Source: Streptomyces sp. V3I7 (GTDB lineage: Bacteria > Actinomycetota > Actinomycetes > Streptomycetales > Streptomycetaceae). Taken from it: DNA of 64,000 bases. The stretch is from NCBI RefSeq assembly GCF_030817495.1, contig NZ_JAUSZK010000001.1, forward strand, positions 3,699,001-3,763,000, written 5' to 3'. The first letter of the stretch is position 1, and each line of letters starts with the position of its first letter. The translations under genes were made by a program, and so were the position numbers. This document shows, piece by piece, positions 26,444 to 35,050 of this stretch. The notes beneath the pieces are model-generated. The model saw nothing but the letters and a program-made list of their open reading frames with translations. It searched no databases and was not told where the DNA came from.

Positions 26444-27505
26444 GTGACGACGCTCGCCCTCGGCCCGAGCTGGCTGGACCCCAACTATCTGCTGGACGTG
26501 TACGGGATCTGGGGCCTGCTCCTCATCGTCTTCGCCGAGTCCGGCCTGCTCATCGGCTTCTTCCTGCCGGGTGACTCGCTGCTGTTCACCTGTGGTCTGC
26601 TGATCACCTCCCACCAGCTGAACTTCCCGCTGTGGGGCGCGATCGCGCTGATCTGCCTCGCCGCGGTCCTCGGCGACCAGGCGGGCTACATGTTCGGCAA
26701 GAAGGTCGGCCCGAGCCTGTTCAACCGGCCCGACTCGCGCCTGTTCAAGCAGGAGAACGTCACCAAGGCGCACGAGTTCTTCGAGAAGTACGGCCCCAAG
26801 TCCCTGGTCCTGGCCCGCTTCGTGCCCGTCGTGCGCACGTTCACGCCGATCATCGCCGGCGTCAGCGGCATGAAGTACCGCTCGTTCCTGGTCTTCAACC
26901 TCATCGGCGGGGTCCTGTGGGGCGCCGGTGTGACCCTGCTCGGCTCGTGGCTCGGCAACATCGACGTCGTGAAGAAGAACATCGAGGCGATCCTCATCCT
27001 GATCGTCCTCGTCTCGGTGGTCCCGATCATCATCGAGTTCCTGCGGGCCCGCTCCAAGGAGAAGAAGAACCCCTCCGCCGGCGCCCCGGCTGAGCACCAG
27101 GCCATGGACGACGCCACGACCCAGCTGCGCCGCGTCGAGCCCGCGTACGAGCAGCCGCAGCACCACGGCCGCCCGCAGCAGCACCCGTACGGCAACCCGC
27201 AGGACCAGCCGCAGCAGCGGCCGCAGCAGCCGTACGGCTCCGAGCAGGGCTACGACCAGTACTACGGCCGGCCCCAGCAGCAGCGGCCCTACCAGCAGCC
27301 GCAGCACCCCCAGCGCCCGCAGCGCCCGCAGCAGTCGTACGGTCAGCACCAGCAGCCCCAGGCACACCAGTACCCGCAGCAGCAGCCGCAGGCGCAGCCC
27401 CAGCAGTACCCCGACGGCTACGACCAGCAGCCGTACGGATCGCCGCAGCAGGAGCGGCAGGAGCAGCAGGACTGGCAGCAGCAGTACCCGTACGGCCGCC
27501 GGTAG
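26444..27505 (+). CDS. DedA-family membrane protein with Gln-rich tail (353 aa)
   Basis: Residues ~15-205 are a DedA/VTT domain: FFLPGDSLLF near the N-terminus and the RFVPVVRTFTPIIAGVSGMKY core. DedA proteins act in membrane-lipid recycling (some are undecaprenyl-phosphate or phosphatidylethanolamine flippases) and envelope stress. The last ~135 residues are a low-complexity tail of Gln, Pro, Tyr and Gly with repeats such as PQQ and QPYGS, facing the cytoplasm if topology is typical. AGGAG nine bases before GTG 26444. Downstream is a convergent exporter gene. Confidence 0.88.
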   Translation: MTTLALGPSWLDPNYLLDVYGIWGLLLIVFAESGLLIGFFLPGDSLLFTCGLLITSHQLNFPLWGAIALICLAAVLGDQAGYMFGKKVGPSLFNRPDSRLFKQENVTKAHEFFEKYGPKSLVLARFVPVVRTFTPIIAGVSGMKYRSFLVFNLIGGVLWGAGVTLLGSWLGNIDVVKKNIEAILILIVLVSVVPIIIEFLRARSKEKKNPSAGAPAEHQAMDDATTQLRRVEPAYEQPQHHGRPQQHPYGNPQDQPQQRPQQPYGSEQGYDQYYGRPQQQRPYQQPQHPQRPQRPQQSYGQHQQPQAHQYPQQQPQAQPQQYPDGYDQQPYGSPQQERQEQQDWQQQYPYGRR

Positions 27506-27530
27506 CCGCCCGGGTCCCCACGCCCCGGGG

Positions 27531-29198
27531 TCAGAAGCCCCTCGTCCGTTTCGCGGCCTTGCGGCCCGCCGCCCGCTGGGCGCCGGGCACGCGCAGGAAC
27601 AGCCGCGAGATCTCCGACCCGAGGTTCACGCCGATCGCGATGGCCATGGCGAGCGAGGCCGCCGTGGCCAGGGACACCAGCCCCTCGTCGATCCTGTTCT
27701 GCGCGATGGACAGCAGCCCGAAGTAGGTCGCCGAACCGGGCAGCAGCGGCCCGATCGCGGCCGTCGTGTACGGCAGCGCGGACGCGAACTGGTACCGCGA
27801 CAGCAGCTGTCCGAACAGCCCGACCAGTCCCGCCGCCACCGCGGTGGACGGCACCGGCGAGATGTTGGCGACGAAGTGCATCGCGCCGTACACCGACCAC
27901 GCGACCCCGCCGCCGAGGGCGACGGGCAGCACCGTGGACCGCTCCTGCTGGAGCAGCACGGCGAACGCCAGCGACAGCAGGATCGACGCCGCGATCTGCA
28001 GCAGCGGCCGCTCGGCGATGTCGAGGGCGGCGTCCGGGTCGAGCGAGCTGCCCACCTTCACGCCGAGGTACAGCACGAGCAGCACGCCGACGACGATGCC
28101 GACGAAGAAGTACATGACCTCCAGCAGCCGCGCCGCCGCGGTGATGTAGAAGCCCGTCAGACCGTCCTGCACGCCCGCCACCAGGGCCCGCCCGGGCAGC
28201 AGCGCGAACAGTCCACCGGTGATGACCGCGGACGCCTTCACGTCGACGTGGGCGAGCGTGAGCGCGACCCCGATCGCGGCCGGCGGCATCGCGGCCACCG
28301 TGAACTGGTAGAACTCCGGCATCCCGCGCCCGGCGAACAGCCAGGCGAGGCGGTCGCCGAGCATCGCGCCCAGCGCGGCCGCGACGAACACGAGCACGTC
28401 ACCGCCGACGAGGATGGAGGCCGAACCGGCCAGCAGACCGGTCGCCCCGGTCAGCGCCCAGCCGGGGTAGGGGTGCCGGTTACGCCGTATCTCCGCGAGC
28501 CTGCGGTAGGCCTCCTCCAGGGAGACGTGCGTCTCGGGGTCGGTGAGGTCGTCGACCAGATGGAAGACGGCCGCGAGCCGTGTGTAGTCCGTGCCGCGCC
28601 GGCGCACCGTGCGCGACGCCGTCACCGGGTCCTCCACCAGGGACGGCTGGTACGAGATCGACAGCAGCGTGAAGGTGGCGTTCGGCTCGACGCGGTCCAG
28701 CCCGTAGGACCGGCACACCGCGAACATCGCGGTCTCCACGTCCTCGGCGCCCTCGCCGCCCGCCAGCAGCAACTCCCCGATACGCAGCGTCAGGTCGAGC
28801 ACGCGCGGGATCGCCGGCCCGCCCTCCTCGGCCTTCTGCAGCGGCTCCGGCGCCGGACGCTCCGCCACCGGCATCCGCAGCATCGTGCGCATCCGGTCCT
28901 GCCAGGGCGCGTCCTTGGTCAGGCTGATGGCGACGATGCTGGTCGTCTGGGTGAAAGTGGCCGGCGACTCCTGGGCGCTGTAGGTGCTCGGCATGCTGAA
29001 CGCCGACACCTCGTCGCTGCTCGGCGTCTGAGGCACGTCGAGCCCCTCGGGCACGGCGAACTCGGACGTCGTCTCGGGTTCGCCGCTCGTCTTCGGGACG
29101 ATCAGCCCCTCCGGGACGGCGAACTCCGATGTGATCTCCGGGTCGTACGTGCCTCTGGCCTCGTCCGACCGAGGCTTGTTGTCGTCCGCCTCCGTCAC
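27531..29198 (-). CDS. Threonine/serine exporter family protein, ThrE type (555 aa)
   Basis: Two-domain exporter. A polar N-terminal region (~110 residues with the near-repeat PEITSEFAVPEGLIVP / PETTSEFAVPEGLDVP) is followed by a DUF1212-like domain (LDLTLRIGELLLAGGEGAEDVE) that includes a possible peptidase-like site, then about ten membrane segments in two blocks. It probably exports threonine, serine or small peptides. I chose GTG 29198 because GGGAG lies ten bases upstream; an ATG at 29234 sits directly after the ppa terminator hairpin. Both are possible. Confidence 0.8.
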   Translation of the reverse strand: MTEADDNKPRSDEARGTYDPEITSEFAVPEGLIVPKTSGEPETTSEFAVPEGLDVPQTPSSDEVSAFSMPSTYSAQESPATFTQTTSIVAISLTKDAPWQDRMRTMLRMPVAERPAPEPLQKAEEGGPAIPRVLDLTLRIGELLLAGGEGAEDVETAMFAVCRSYGLDRVEPNATFTLLSISYQPSLVEDPVTASRTVRRRGTDYTRLAAVFHLVDDLTDPETHVSLEEAYRRLAEIRRNRHPYPGWALTGATGLLAGSASILVGGDVLVFVAAALGAMLGDRLAWLFAGRGMPEFYQFTVAAMPPAAIGVALTLAHVDVKASAVITGGLFALLPGRALVAGVQDGLTGFYITAAARLLEVMYFFVGIVVGVLLVLYLGVKVGSSLDPDAALDIAERPLLQIAASILLSLAFAVLLQQERSTVLPVALGGGVAWSVYGAMHFVANISPVPSTAVAAGLVGLFGQLLSRYQFASALPYTTAAIGPLLPGSATYFGLLSIAQNRIDEGLVSLATAASLAMAIAIGVNLGSEISRLFLRVPGAQRAAGRKAAKRTRGF

Positions 29199-29263
29199 TT
29201 CCGCAACGCTCCCTGAACGAACCTGCTGTGGCATCAGTATGCGCGTGCCGTGCGCACGAACAC

Positions 29264-29309
29264 GCAAACGGGCCGCGCTCCCCCTTTCCGAGGAGCGCGG
29301 CCCGTTTGC
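29264..29309 (-). terminator. ppa terminator
   Basis: Perfect 18-bp stem (29264-29281 with 29292-29309), 10-base loop, 16 bases after the ppa stop codon. It insulates ppa from the exporter gene on the same strand. Confidence 0.85.
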
Positions 29310-29324
29310 AAAAGGGTTCTGCGG

Positions 29325-29816
29325 TCAGTGACCGCCCTGCTCCTTGAAGCGCTTGTAGGACCGCTCGATCTCCGCCTCGGCGTCCGTGCGGCCGACCCAG
29401 TTGGCGCCCTCGACCGACTTGCCCGGCTCCAGGTCCTTGTAGACCTCGAAGAAGTGCTGGATCTCCAGGCGGTCGAACTCCGACACGTGGTGGATGTCCC
29501 GCAGGTGCTCCACACGCGGGTCGGTGGCCGGGACGCACAGCAGCTTGTCGTCGCCGCCGGCCTCGTCCGTCATCCGGAACATGCCGATCGCGCGGCACTT
29601 GATCAGGCAGCCCGGGAAGGTCGGCTCGTCAAGGATGACCAGCGCGTCCAGCGGGTCGCCGTCCTCGCCGAGGGTGTTCTCGACGAAGCCGTAGTCGGTC
29701 GGGTAGGCGGTCGAGGTGAAGAGGCGACGGTCCAGGCGGATCCGACCGGTCTCGTGGTCCACCTCGTACTTGTTCCGCGAACCCTTCGGAATCTCGATCG
29801 TGACGTCGAACTCCAC
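29325..29816 (-). CDS. ppa: Inorganic pyrophosphatase (163 aa)
   Basis: Family I soluble pyrophosphatase, PPi + H2O to 2 Pi. Conserved residues: [13 protein letters not shown] near the N-terminus, [23 protein letters not shown] containing the acidic metal-site signature, and the later [14 protein letters not shown] 29816 has an excellent GGAGGAG six bases upstream, and the length (163 aa) equals that known for Streptomyces. It is divergent from dacB. Confidence 0.96.
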   Translation of the reverse strand: MEFDVTIEIPKGSRNKYEVDHETGRIRLDRRLFTSTAYPTDYGFVENTLGEDGDPLDALVILDEPTFPGCLIKCRAIGMFRMTDEAGGDDKLLCVPATDPRVEHLRDIHHVSEFDRLEIQHFFEVYKDLEPGKSVEGANWVGRTDAEAEIERSYKRFKEQGGH

Positions 29817-29895
29817 CGGTGGCTCCTCCATGATCAACACATAGTTCTGGTGGTTAAGTGTCCCTCACGCAGGTGTGTGATCGCGAAAGGGGCTG

Positions 29896-31530
29896 GTGGT
29901 CGTGCCGGAGCTGAGGCCTTGGCGGGCCGCGGGACCGCGTGTGGCGCGGTTCGCGGATGCCGTACGACCGCGTCTGGCACAGGCTGCGGCGACCGCGAAA
30001 CCGCAGGTCGCACGGCTCGCAGGAGCCCTGGGGCCCGAACTGGCGCGCCGCCTTGCGGCCAGGCCCGCGAAGACCTGGCCGTACACCGCGGGGGCCGCCG
30101 CCGCCGGACTGGCACTGGCCGTCGTGGTGGTGAGCTCCGTCGGTCCCTGGGACGCTTCCGGCCAGCGTACGGCGGAGCGGGACTGGGCCGCCGCCCTGGA
30201 GCGGGTGGGTGGCGTAGATCACGGCGGGGATCCGGGTACGTCGCCCGAGGACCCGCAGACCGCTCCGAGCGCGGCGTCCGTCCTGGCCGGCCTCGGCGGC
30301 ACCGCGGGCCCCGTGAAGTCCGCGCCCGGCGCCAAGGGCCTCACGGCCGCCCTGGAGCCCCTCCTGAACGCCCCGGCGCTCGGCGGCACCCACACCGCGG
30401 CCGTCGTCGACGTGGCGACCGGCAGGCGGCTGTACGACGCGGACGGCGACAAGGCCCTCACGCCCGCCTCCACCACGAAGATCGCCACGGCCGTCGCCGC
30501 GCTCTCCGCGATGGGTGCCGACCACCGCCTCATCACCCGCACCGCCCTCGAAGCCGGCACCAAGGAACTCGTCCTGGTCGGCGGCGGCGACCCCACCCTC
30601 ACCGCCCATGAGAAGGATGGGGGCACCTCCCTGCTCGAGCGAAGCCGAGAGCTCGGGGGAGGCTGGGCGAGCCTGCGCACGCTGGCCGACGGCACGGCCA
30701 AGGCGCTCAAGCGACGCGGCATCCGCGCGGTCACGCTCTCGTACGACACCACCCGCTACGCCGGTCCCGCCCTGCACCCCATCGGCGTCAACGACAACCT
30801 CGCCCCCGTCAGCGCCCTCACGGCCGACGAGGGCCGCACCGACCAGTCCTCCAGCGGCCCGGTGACCCGGGTGGCCGATCCGGCGGTGGACGCGGCCCGC
30901 AAGTTCGCCGGCTTCCTGAAGGACGAGGGCATCAAGGCGTCGTCGCCCGGCCCCTCCAAGGCCACCCGGCGCGCCGCCACCCTCTCCGCCGTCTCCTCGC
31001 CCCCGCTGTCCGCCCTGGTCGAGCGCATGCTGACCAACAGCGACAACGACATCGCCGAGGCCCTGGCCCGCCAGACCGCCATCGCGACCGGCCGCCCGGC
31101 GAGCTTCGACGGCGGGGCCCGGGCCATCGCCGCCCAGCTGACGAAGCTTCACCTGCCCGTCGCCGGGGCCCGTTTCCACGACGGCAGCGGCCTCAACCGC
31201 GACGACCGGCTGACGGCGAACCTCCTCACCGCCCTCCTCGCCAAGGCGGGCGACCCGCAGCACCCGGCCCTGCGCACCGTCCTCACCGGCCTGCCCGTCG
31301 CGGGCTTCACCGGCACCCTCGCCACCCGCTACGCGGACGGCGCGTCCGGACTCGTCCGGGCGAAGACCGGCACGCTCACGGGCGTCAACACCCTGGCCGG
31401 CACGGTCGTCGACAAGGACGGCCACCTGCTGGCCTTCGCCTTCCTGGCCTCCGGCACGACCAACCCGCCGGCGGCCCAGGCCGCCCTGGACCGGACGGCG
31501 ACGGCACTGGCGGGATGCGGCTGCGGGTAG
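29896..31530 (+). CDS. dacB: D-alanyl-D-alanine carboxypeptidase/endopeptidase, PBP4 type (544 aa)
   Basis: Peptidoglycan-trimming enzyme outside the membrane. After ~55 Arg/Pro-rich residues there is one membrane anchor (AAGLALAVVVVSSVG). Active-site motifs: Ser192-x-x-Lys195 (ASTTK), SDN in TNSDNDIAEAL, and KTG in RAKTGTLTG, so it is intact. A 44-base copy of the local GC-rich hairpin repeat is inserted in frame at 30618-30661 and encodes about 17 extra residues (GGTSLLERSRELGGGW) after DPTLTAHEKD. AAAGGGG precedes GTG 29896; GTG 29902 is an alternative start. Confidence 0.9.
   Translation: MVVPELRPWRAAGPRVARFADAVRPRLAQAAATAKPQVARLAGALGPELARRLAARPAKTWPYTAGAAAAGLALAVVVVSSVGPWDASGQRTAERDWAAALERVGGVDHGGDPGTSPEDPQTAPSAASVLAGLGGTAGPVKSAPGAKGLTAALEPLLNAPALGGTHTAAVVDVATGRRLYDADGDKALTPASTTKIATAVAALSAMGADHRLITRTALEAGTKELVLVGGGDPTLTAHEKDGGTSLLERSRELGGGWASLRTLADGTAKALKRRGIRAVTLSYDTTRYAGPALHPIGVNDNLAPVSALTADEGRTDQSSSGPVTRVADPAVDAARKFAGFLKDEGIKASSPGPSKATRRAATLSAVSSPPLSALVERMLTNSDNDIAEALARQTAIATGRPASFDGGARAIAAQLTKLHLPVAGARFHDGSGLNRDDRLTANLLTALLAKAGDPQHPALRTVLTGLPVAGFTGTLATRYADGASGLVRAKTGTLTGVNTLAGTVVDKDGHLLAFAFLASGTTNPPAAQAALDRTATALAGCGCG
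30618..30661 (+). repeat. Hairpin repeat inserted in the dacB reading frame
   Basis: The segment TGGGGGCACCTCC-CTGCTCGAGCGAAGCCGAGAG-CTCGGGGGAG is the reverse complement, with few changes, of the long hairpin unit at 22595-22637. It keeps the frame of dacB open and forms a stem with a GAAG-type loop. Confidence 0.8.
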
Positions 31531-31906
31531 GGCCTGTACGGCGGTTCAGATCGCGGGAAAGCTGCGGCGCCTGATCAGCGCGGGTGAGTGGGGTCTGGTG
31601 AGTCCGTCGTGGGGGAGTCGGCAACCGACGACAACGCCGCGGGTGGGCGTGCCAGGTCCCGCGTCTACGGCATGATCCGCCGGACACCCCCAAGGCGCGG
31701 GGGCCGGTGTCCGGGGGGCGGCGCAGGTGCCGTCATGCGTCCGGGTCGACGGCGGGCCGGTGCCGTGCGCCTCGTCCGGGCGAAGACGGGCGCACCGCCG
31801 ACCGGGACGGGCCGGCTTCCGGTGCCTTCCTTCCGGTGCCTTCCGCCCCGGTGTCGTCGGGGCCGACGGTCTGCCCCGAGCGGGAGCGCTCACGTACGGT
31901 TGACGC
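31531..31906. other. 376-bp intergenic region between dacB and the metalloprotease gene
   Basis: Holds a decayed relative of the MITE-like element at about 31610-31691 (TGGGGGAG, then CCGACGACAACGC, then ATCCGCCGGACACCCCC). It also holds a 9-bp stem CCGGACACC/GGTGTCCGG (31680-31688 and 31706-31714) that may end the dacB transcript, and the promoter of the next gene. No coding sequence supported. Confidence 0.55.
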
Positions 31907-33031
31907 ATGACGAGCATCGGTGGCACCGAGATGGTCGACTGGAATCTCGCGGTGGCGACCGCGACCCGGCTCGTACGGCCGGGCCCCGAGGTGAGCCGCG
32001 ACGAGGCCCGGGCCGTCGTCGCCGAGCTGCGCCGGCACGCCAAGACCTCGGAGGAGCACGTCCGGGCGTTCACCCGGATGGGTGCCGACGACATCCACGA
32101 CACCCCCGTCCTCGTCGTCGACCGCCCCGGCTGGGTGCGCGCGAACGTCGCCGGCTTCCGCGAGATCCTCCGGCCGCTGCTCGACAAGATGCAGGAGCGG
32201 CGCGGCGACGGCGCGGGCAACGCGGTCCTCGGCGCCGTCGGCGGCAAGGTCACCGGCGTCGAACTCGGCATGCTGCTCTCGTTCCTGTCCTCCCGGGTCC
32301 TCGGCCAGTACGAGACCTTCGCCCCCGCCGCCCGCGACCTCCCGGCCAGCGGCAACGGCGGCGGCCGGCTGCTGCTCGTCGCGCCGAACATCGTCCACGT
32401 GGAGCGCGAACTCGACGTCGAGCCCCACGACTTCCGCCTGTGGGTGTGCCTGCACGAGGAGACGCACCGTACGCAGTTCAGCGCGGTGCCCTGGCTGCGC
32501 GACCACCTGGAGGGCGAGATCCAGGCGTTCCTGGCGGAGACGGACGTCGATCCGATGACCGTCCTGGAGCGCATCCGCGAGGCCGCCCAGTCCCTCGCCG
32601 GCGGCCGCCCCGAGGGCGAGGAGCACAACGGCGGACGCTCGCTCGTCGAACTCGTGCAGACCCCGGCCCAGCGCGAGATCCTCGGCCGCCTCACCGCCGT
32701 GATGTCCCTCCTGGAGGGGCACGCCGACTTCGTGATGGACGGCGTGGGCCCGCAGGTCGTGCCGAGCGTCGCGGAGATCCGCGAGAAGTTCCAGCAGCGC
32801 CGCGCCAAGGGTGCCTCCCGCCTCGACCTGGCCCTGCGCAAGCTCCTCGGGCTGGATGCCAAACTCAGGCAGTACCGGGACGGCGAACGGTTCGTCCGCG
32901 CGGTCGTCGACGAGGTCGGCATGGAGGGCTTCAACCGCGTGTGGACCTCGCCGAACACCCTGCCCACCAAGGCGGAGATCGCCAAACCGGCGGACTGGAT
33001 CGCGCGGGTGCACCGGCGGACGGAGTCGTGA
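31907..33031 (+). CDS. Zinc-dependent metalloprotease family protein, DUF2342 (374 aa)
   Basis: HExxH motif H183EETH187 in a helix (LWVCLHEETHRTQF) with a downstream Glu/His-rich segment (SLLEGHADFVMDGVG) that could supply the third ligand. It belongs to an actinobacterial family that has also been called coenzyme F420 biosynthesis-associated, mainly by gene neighbourhood. Predicted cytoplasmic. TACGGT exactly six bases before ATG 31907 indicates a leaderless mRNA. It precedes tilS-hpt-ftsH as in other streptomycetes. Substrate unknown. Confidence 0.85.
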   Translation: MTSIGGTEMVDWNLAVATATRLVRPGPEVSRDEARAVVAELRRHAKTSEEHVRAFTRMGADDIHDTPVLVVDRPGWVRANVAGFREILRPLLDKMQERRGDGAGNAVLGAVGGKVTGVELGMLLSFLSSRVLGQYETFAPAARDLPASGNGGGRLLLVAPNIVHVERELDVEPHDFRLWVCLHEETHRTQFSAVPWLRDHLEGEIQAFLAETDVDPMTVLERIREAAQSLAGGRPEGEEHNGGRSLVELVQTPAQREILGRLTAVMSLLEGHADFVMDGVGPQVVPSVAEIREKFQQRRAKGASRLDLALRKLLGLDAKLRQYRDGERFVRAVVDEVGMEGFNRVWTSPNTLPTKAEIAKPADWIARVHRRTES

Positions 33032-33223
33032 ACGGTACGCGGACGTCGTGAGCCGAATCCTGCCGACGGCAGGCGAACGCCCCTTCAATCACCCGTCCGA
33101 GGGACCGTGAGCCTGGGACAGGCGTGCAATGCTCGGGGAACGGCCCGCTTCTGTCACCATCGACACACTCTGAGTGACCGACCTCGGGCTCAGCTCCCGA
33201 AAACTTCATGAAGGGAACCGGAC

Positions 33224-34318
33224 ATGGGTCCCCATCCTGCGGTCGCGGCGATACGCCTGGCGGTCCGCCGCGTCCTCCACGACATCCTCAGCGAACACAG
33301 CAGCCCAGACGTCCCCGACACCGGGCCCCGGCTCGACGCCCGGCGCGGCGCGCTGCGCGAGGCCGTACGCACCGGCACCCGGCTGACGACGTACCAGCGC
33401 AGGCCCGAACCGCTCGTCCTCGTGGCGTGCTCCGGCGGCGCCGACTCCATGGCGCTCGCCTCGGCACTCGCCTTCGAAGCCCCCAAGCTCGGCGTCCGCG
33501 CCGGCGGCATCACCGTCGACCACGGCCTCCAGGCCGGTTCCGACCTGCGCGCCGAGGAGGTCGTCCTGCGGCTGCGCGAGCTCGGTCTCGACCCGGTGGA
33601 GTCCACCACCGTGACGGTCGGCCGTGAGGGCGGCCCCGAAGCCGCCGCCCGCGACGCCCGCTACGCCGCGCTCGACGCCGCCGCCGAGCGCCACGGTGCC
33701 GACGCGATCCTCCTCGGGCACACCAGGGACGACCAGGCCGAAACCGTCCTGCTCGGCCTCGCCCGTGGCTCCGGCATCCGCTCCCTGTCCGGGATGGCCG
33801 CGGTCTCGGGGGCCGCCGGCCGTTACCGGCGCCCGTTCCTTCACCTCGACCGGCAGACCGCGCGGACGGCCTGCATGGCCCAGTCCCTGCCGGTGTGGGA
33901 CGACCCGCACAACGCCGACCCGGCCTACACCCGTTCCCGACTGCGCCACGAAGGGCTGCCGGCCCTGGAGAAGGCCCTCGGCAAGGGTGTCGTGGAGGCT
34001 CTCGCCCGTACGGCCCAGCTCTCCCGTGACGACGCGGACGCCCTCGACGCCTGGGCCAGCCAGGCCGAGGCCGGCGTGCGCGACGCCACCGGACTGCTGG
34101 AGTGCGCCAAACTCCGCGCCCTGCCGCCCGCCGTGCGCCGCCGGATCCTGCGGCGCGCCGCCATCGAGGCGGGCGCTCCGGCCGGCTCGCTGTTCGCCCG
34201 GCACATCGAGGAAGTCGACCGGCTGATCACCGGTTGGCGCGGTCAGGGGGCCATCAATCTCCCCGGCAAAGTCGTCGCCGCGCGTCAGGGTGGCAGACTG
34301 GTGATTCGGCAAGGCTGA
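33224..34318 (+). CDS. tilS: tRNA(Ile)-lysidine synthase (364 aa)
   Basis: ATP-PPi synthase that puts lysine on C34 of tRNA-Ile(CAU), so that it reads AUA. The PP-loop S70GGADS75 is followed by the N-type ATPase half with [14 protein letters not shown], and the TilS-specific [14 protein letters not shown]. The C-terminal recognition domain is short. AAGGGA nine bases upstream. Eighteen bases separate its stop from hpt, so the two are co-transcribed. Confidence 0.95.
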   Translation: MGPHPAVAAIRLAVRRVLHDILSEHSSPDVPDTGPRLDARRGALREAVRTGTRLTTYQRRPEPLVLVACSGGADSMALASALAFEAPKLGVRAGGITVDHGLQAGSDLRAEEVVLRLRELGLDPVESTTVTVGREGGPEAAARDARYAALDAAAERHGADAILLGHTRDDQAETVLLGLARGSGIRSLSGMAAVSGAAGRYRRPFLHLDRQTARTACMAQSLPVWDDPHNADPAYTRSRLRHEGLPALEKALGKGVVEALARTAQLSRDDADALDAWASQAEAGVRDATGLLECAKLRALPPAVRRRILRRAAIEAGAPAGSLFARHIEEVDRLITGWRGQGAINLPGKVVAARQGGRLVIRQG

Positions 34319-34336
34319 ATCACCGGACCGAAAGTG

Positions 34337-34897
34337 ATGCGGGTGGACGCGAAAGACATGGGTGCCGACCTCCAGCAGGTGCTCATCACCAAAGAAGAGA
34401 TCGACGCGAAGCTGGCTGAGCTGGCCGCGAAGATCGACGCGGAGTACGAGGGCAAGGACCTGCTGATCGTCGGCGTGCTCAAGGGTGCGGTCATGGTCAT
34501 GGCCGACCTCGCCCGGGCACTGTCCACCCCGCTCACCATGGACTGGATGGCCGTGTCGTCCTACGGCGCGGGCACCCAGTCCTCCGGTGTGGTGCGGATC
34601 CTCAAGGACCTCGACACCGACATCAAGGGCAGGCACGTCCTGATCGTCGAGGACATCATCGACTCCGGCCTGACCCTGTCCTGGCTGATCTCGAACCTCG
34701 GCTCGCGCGAGCCCGCCTCCCTCAAGGTGTGCACGCTGCTGCGCAAGCCCGAGGCCGCCAAGGTCGCCATCGACGTCGAGTGGGTCGGTTTCGACATCCC
34801 CAACGAGTTCGTCGTCGGCTACGGCCTCGACTACGCCGAGAAATACCGCAACCTGCCGTTCGTCGGTACGCTCGCGCCTCACGTCTACGGCGGCTGA
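34337..34897 (+). CDS. hpt: Hypoxanthine phosphoribosyltransferase (186 aa)
   Basis: Purine salvage: hypoxanthine or guanine plus PRPP to IMP or GMP. The PRPP-binding motif [14 protein letters not shown] is complete, and the [17 protein letters not shown]-terminal signature is present. ATG 34337 (MRVDAKDMG) is the start conserved in Streptomyces; a GTG directly before it is an alternative. It sits in the tilS-hpt-ftsH order that is conserved widely in Gram-positive bacteria. Confidence 0.95.
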   Translation: MRVDAKDMGADLQQVLITKEEIDAKLAELAAKIDAEYEGKDLLIVGVLKGAVMVMADLARALSTPLTMDWMAVSSYGAGTQSSGVVRILKDLDTDIKGRHVLIVEDIIDSGLTLSWLISNLGSREPASLKVCTLLRKPEAAKVAIDVEWVGFDIPNEFVVGYGLDYAEKYRNLPFVGTLAPHVYGG

Positions 34898-35050
34898 GTC
34901 CCACAAGAGGGACCAAGGCCACACGACGCTCGGGAACCCCAGCGGGTCCTGCGCCGTTGAAGCAGGCAGAGGCGGGAACGCCAGGAATCAGTGCCGCTTC
35001 GGGCAACGATGCTGGGGTACCGTCAGAAGAACTGTCTTATCAAACTCACT

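Noticed and set aside
27876..29216. 446-codon plus-strand open frame opposite the ThrE-type exporter
   Set aside because: Composition rich in Arg, Gln, His and Glu as expected from antisense reading; the exporter frame has clear membrane segments.
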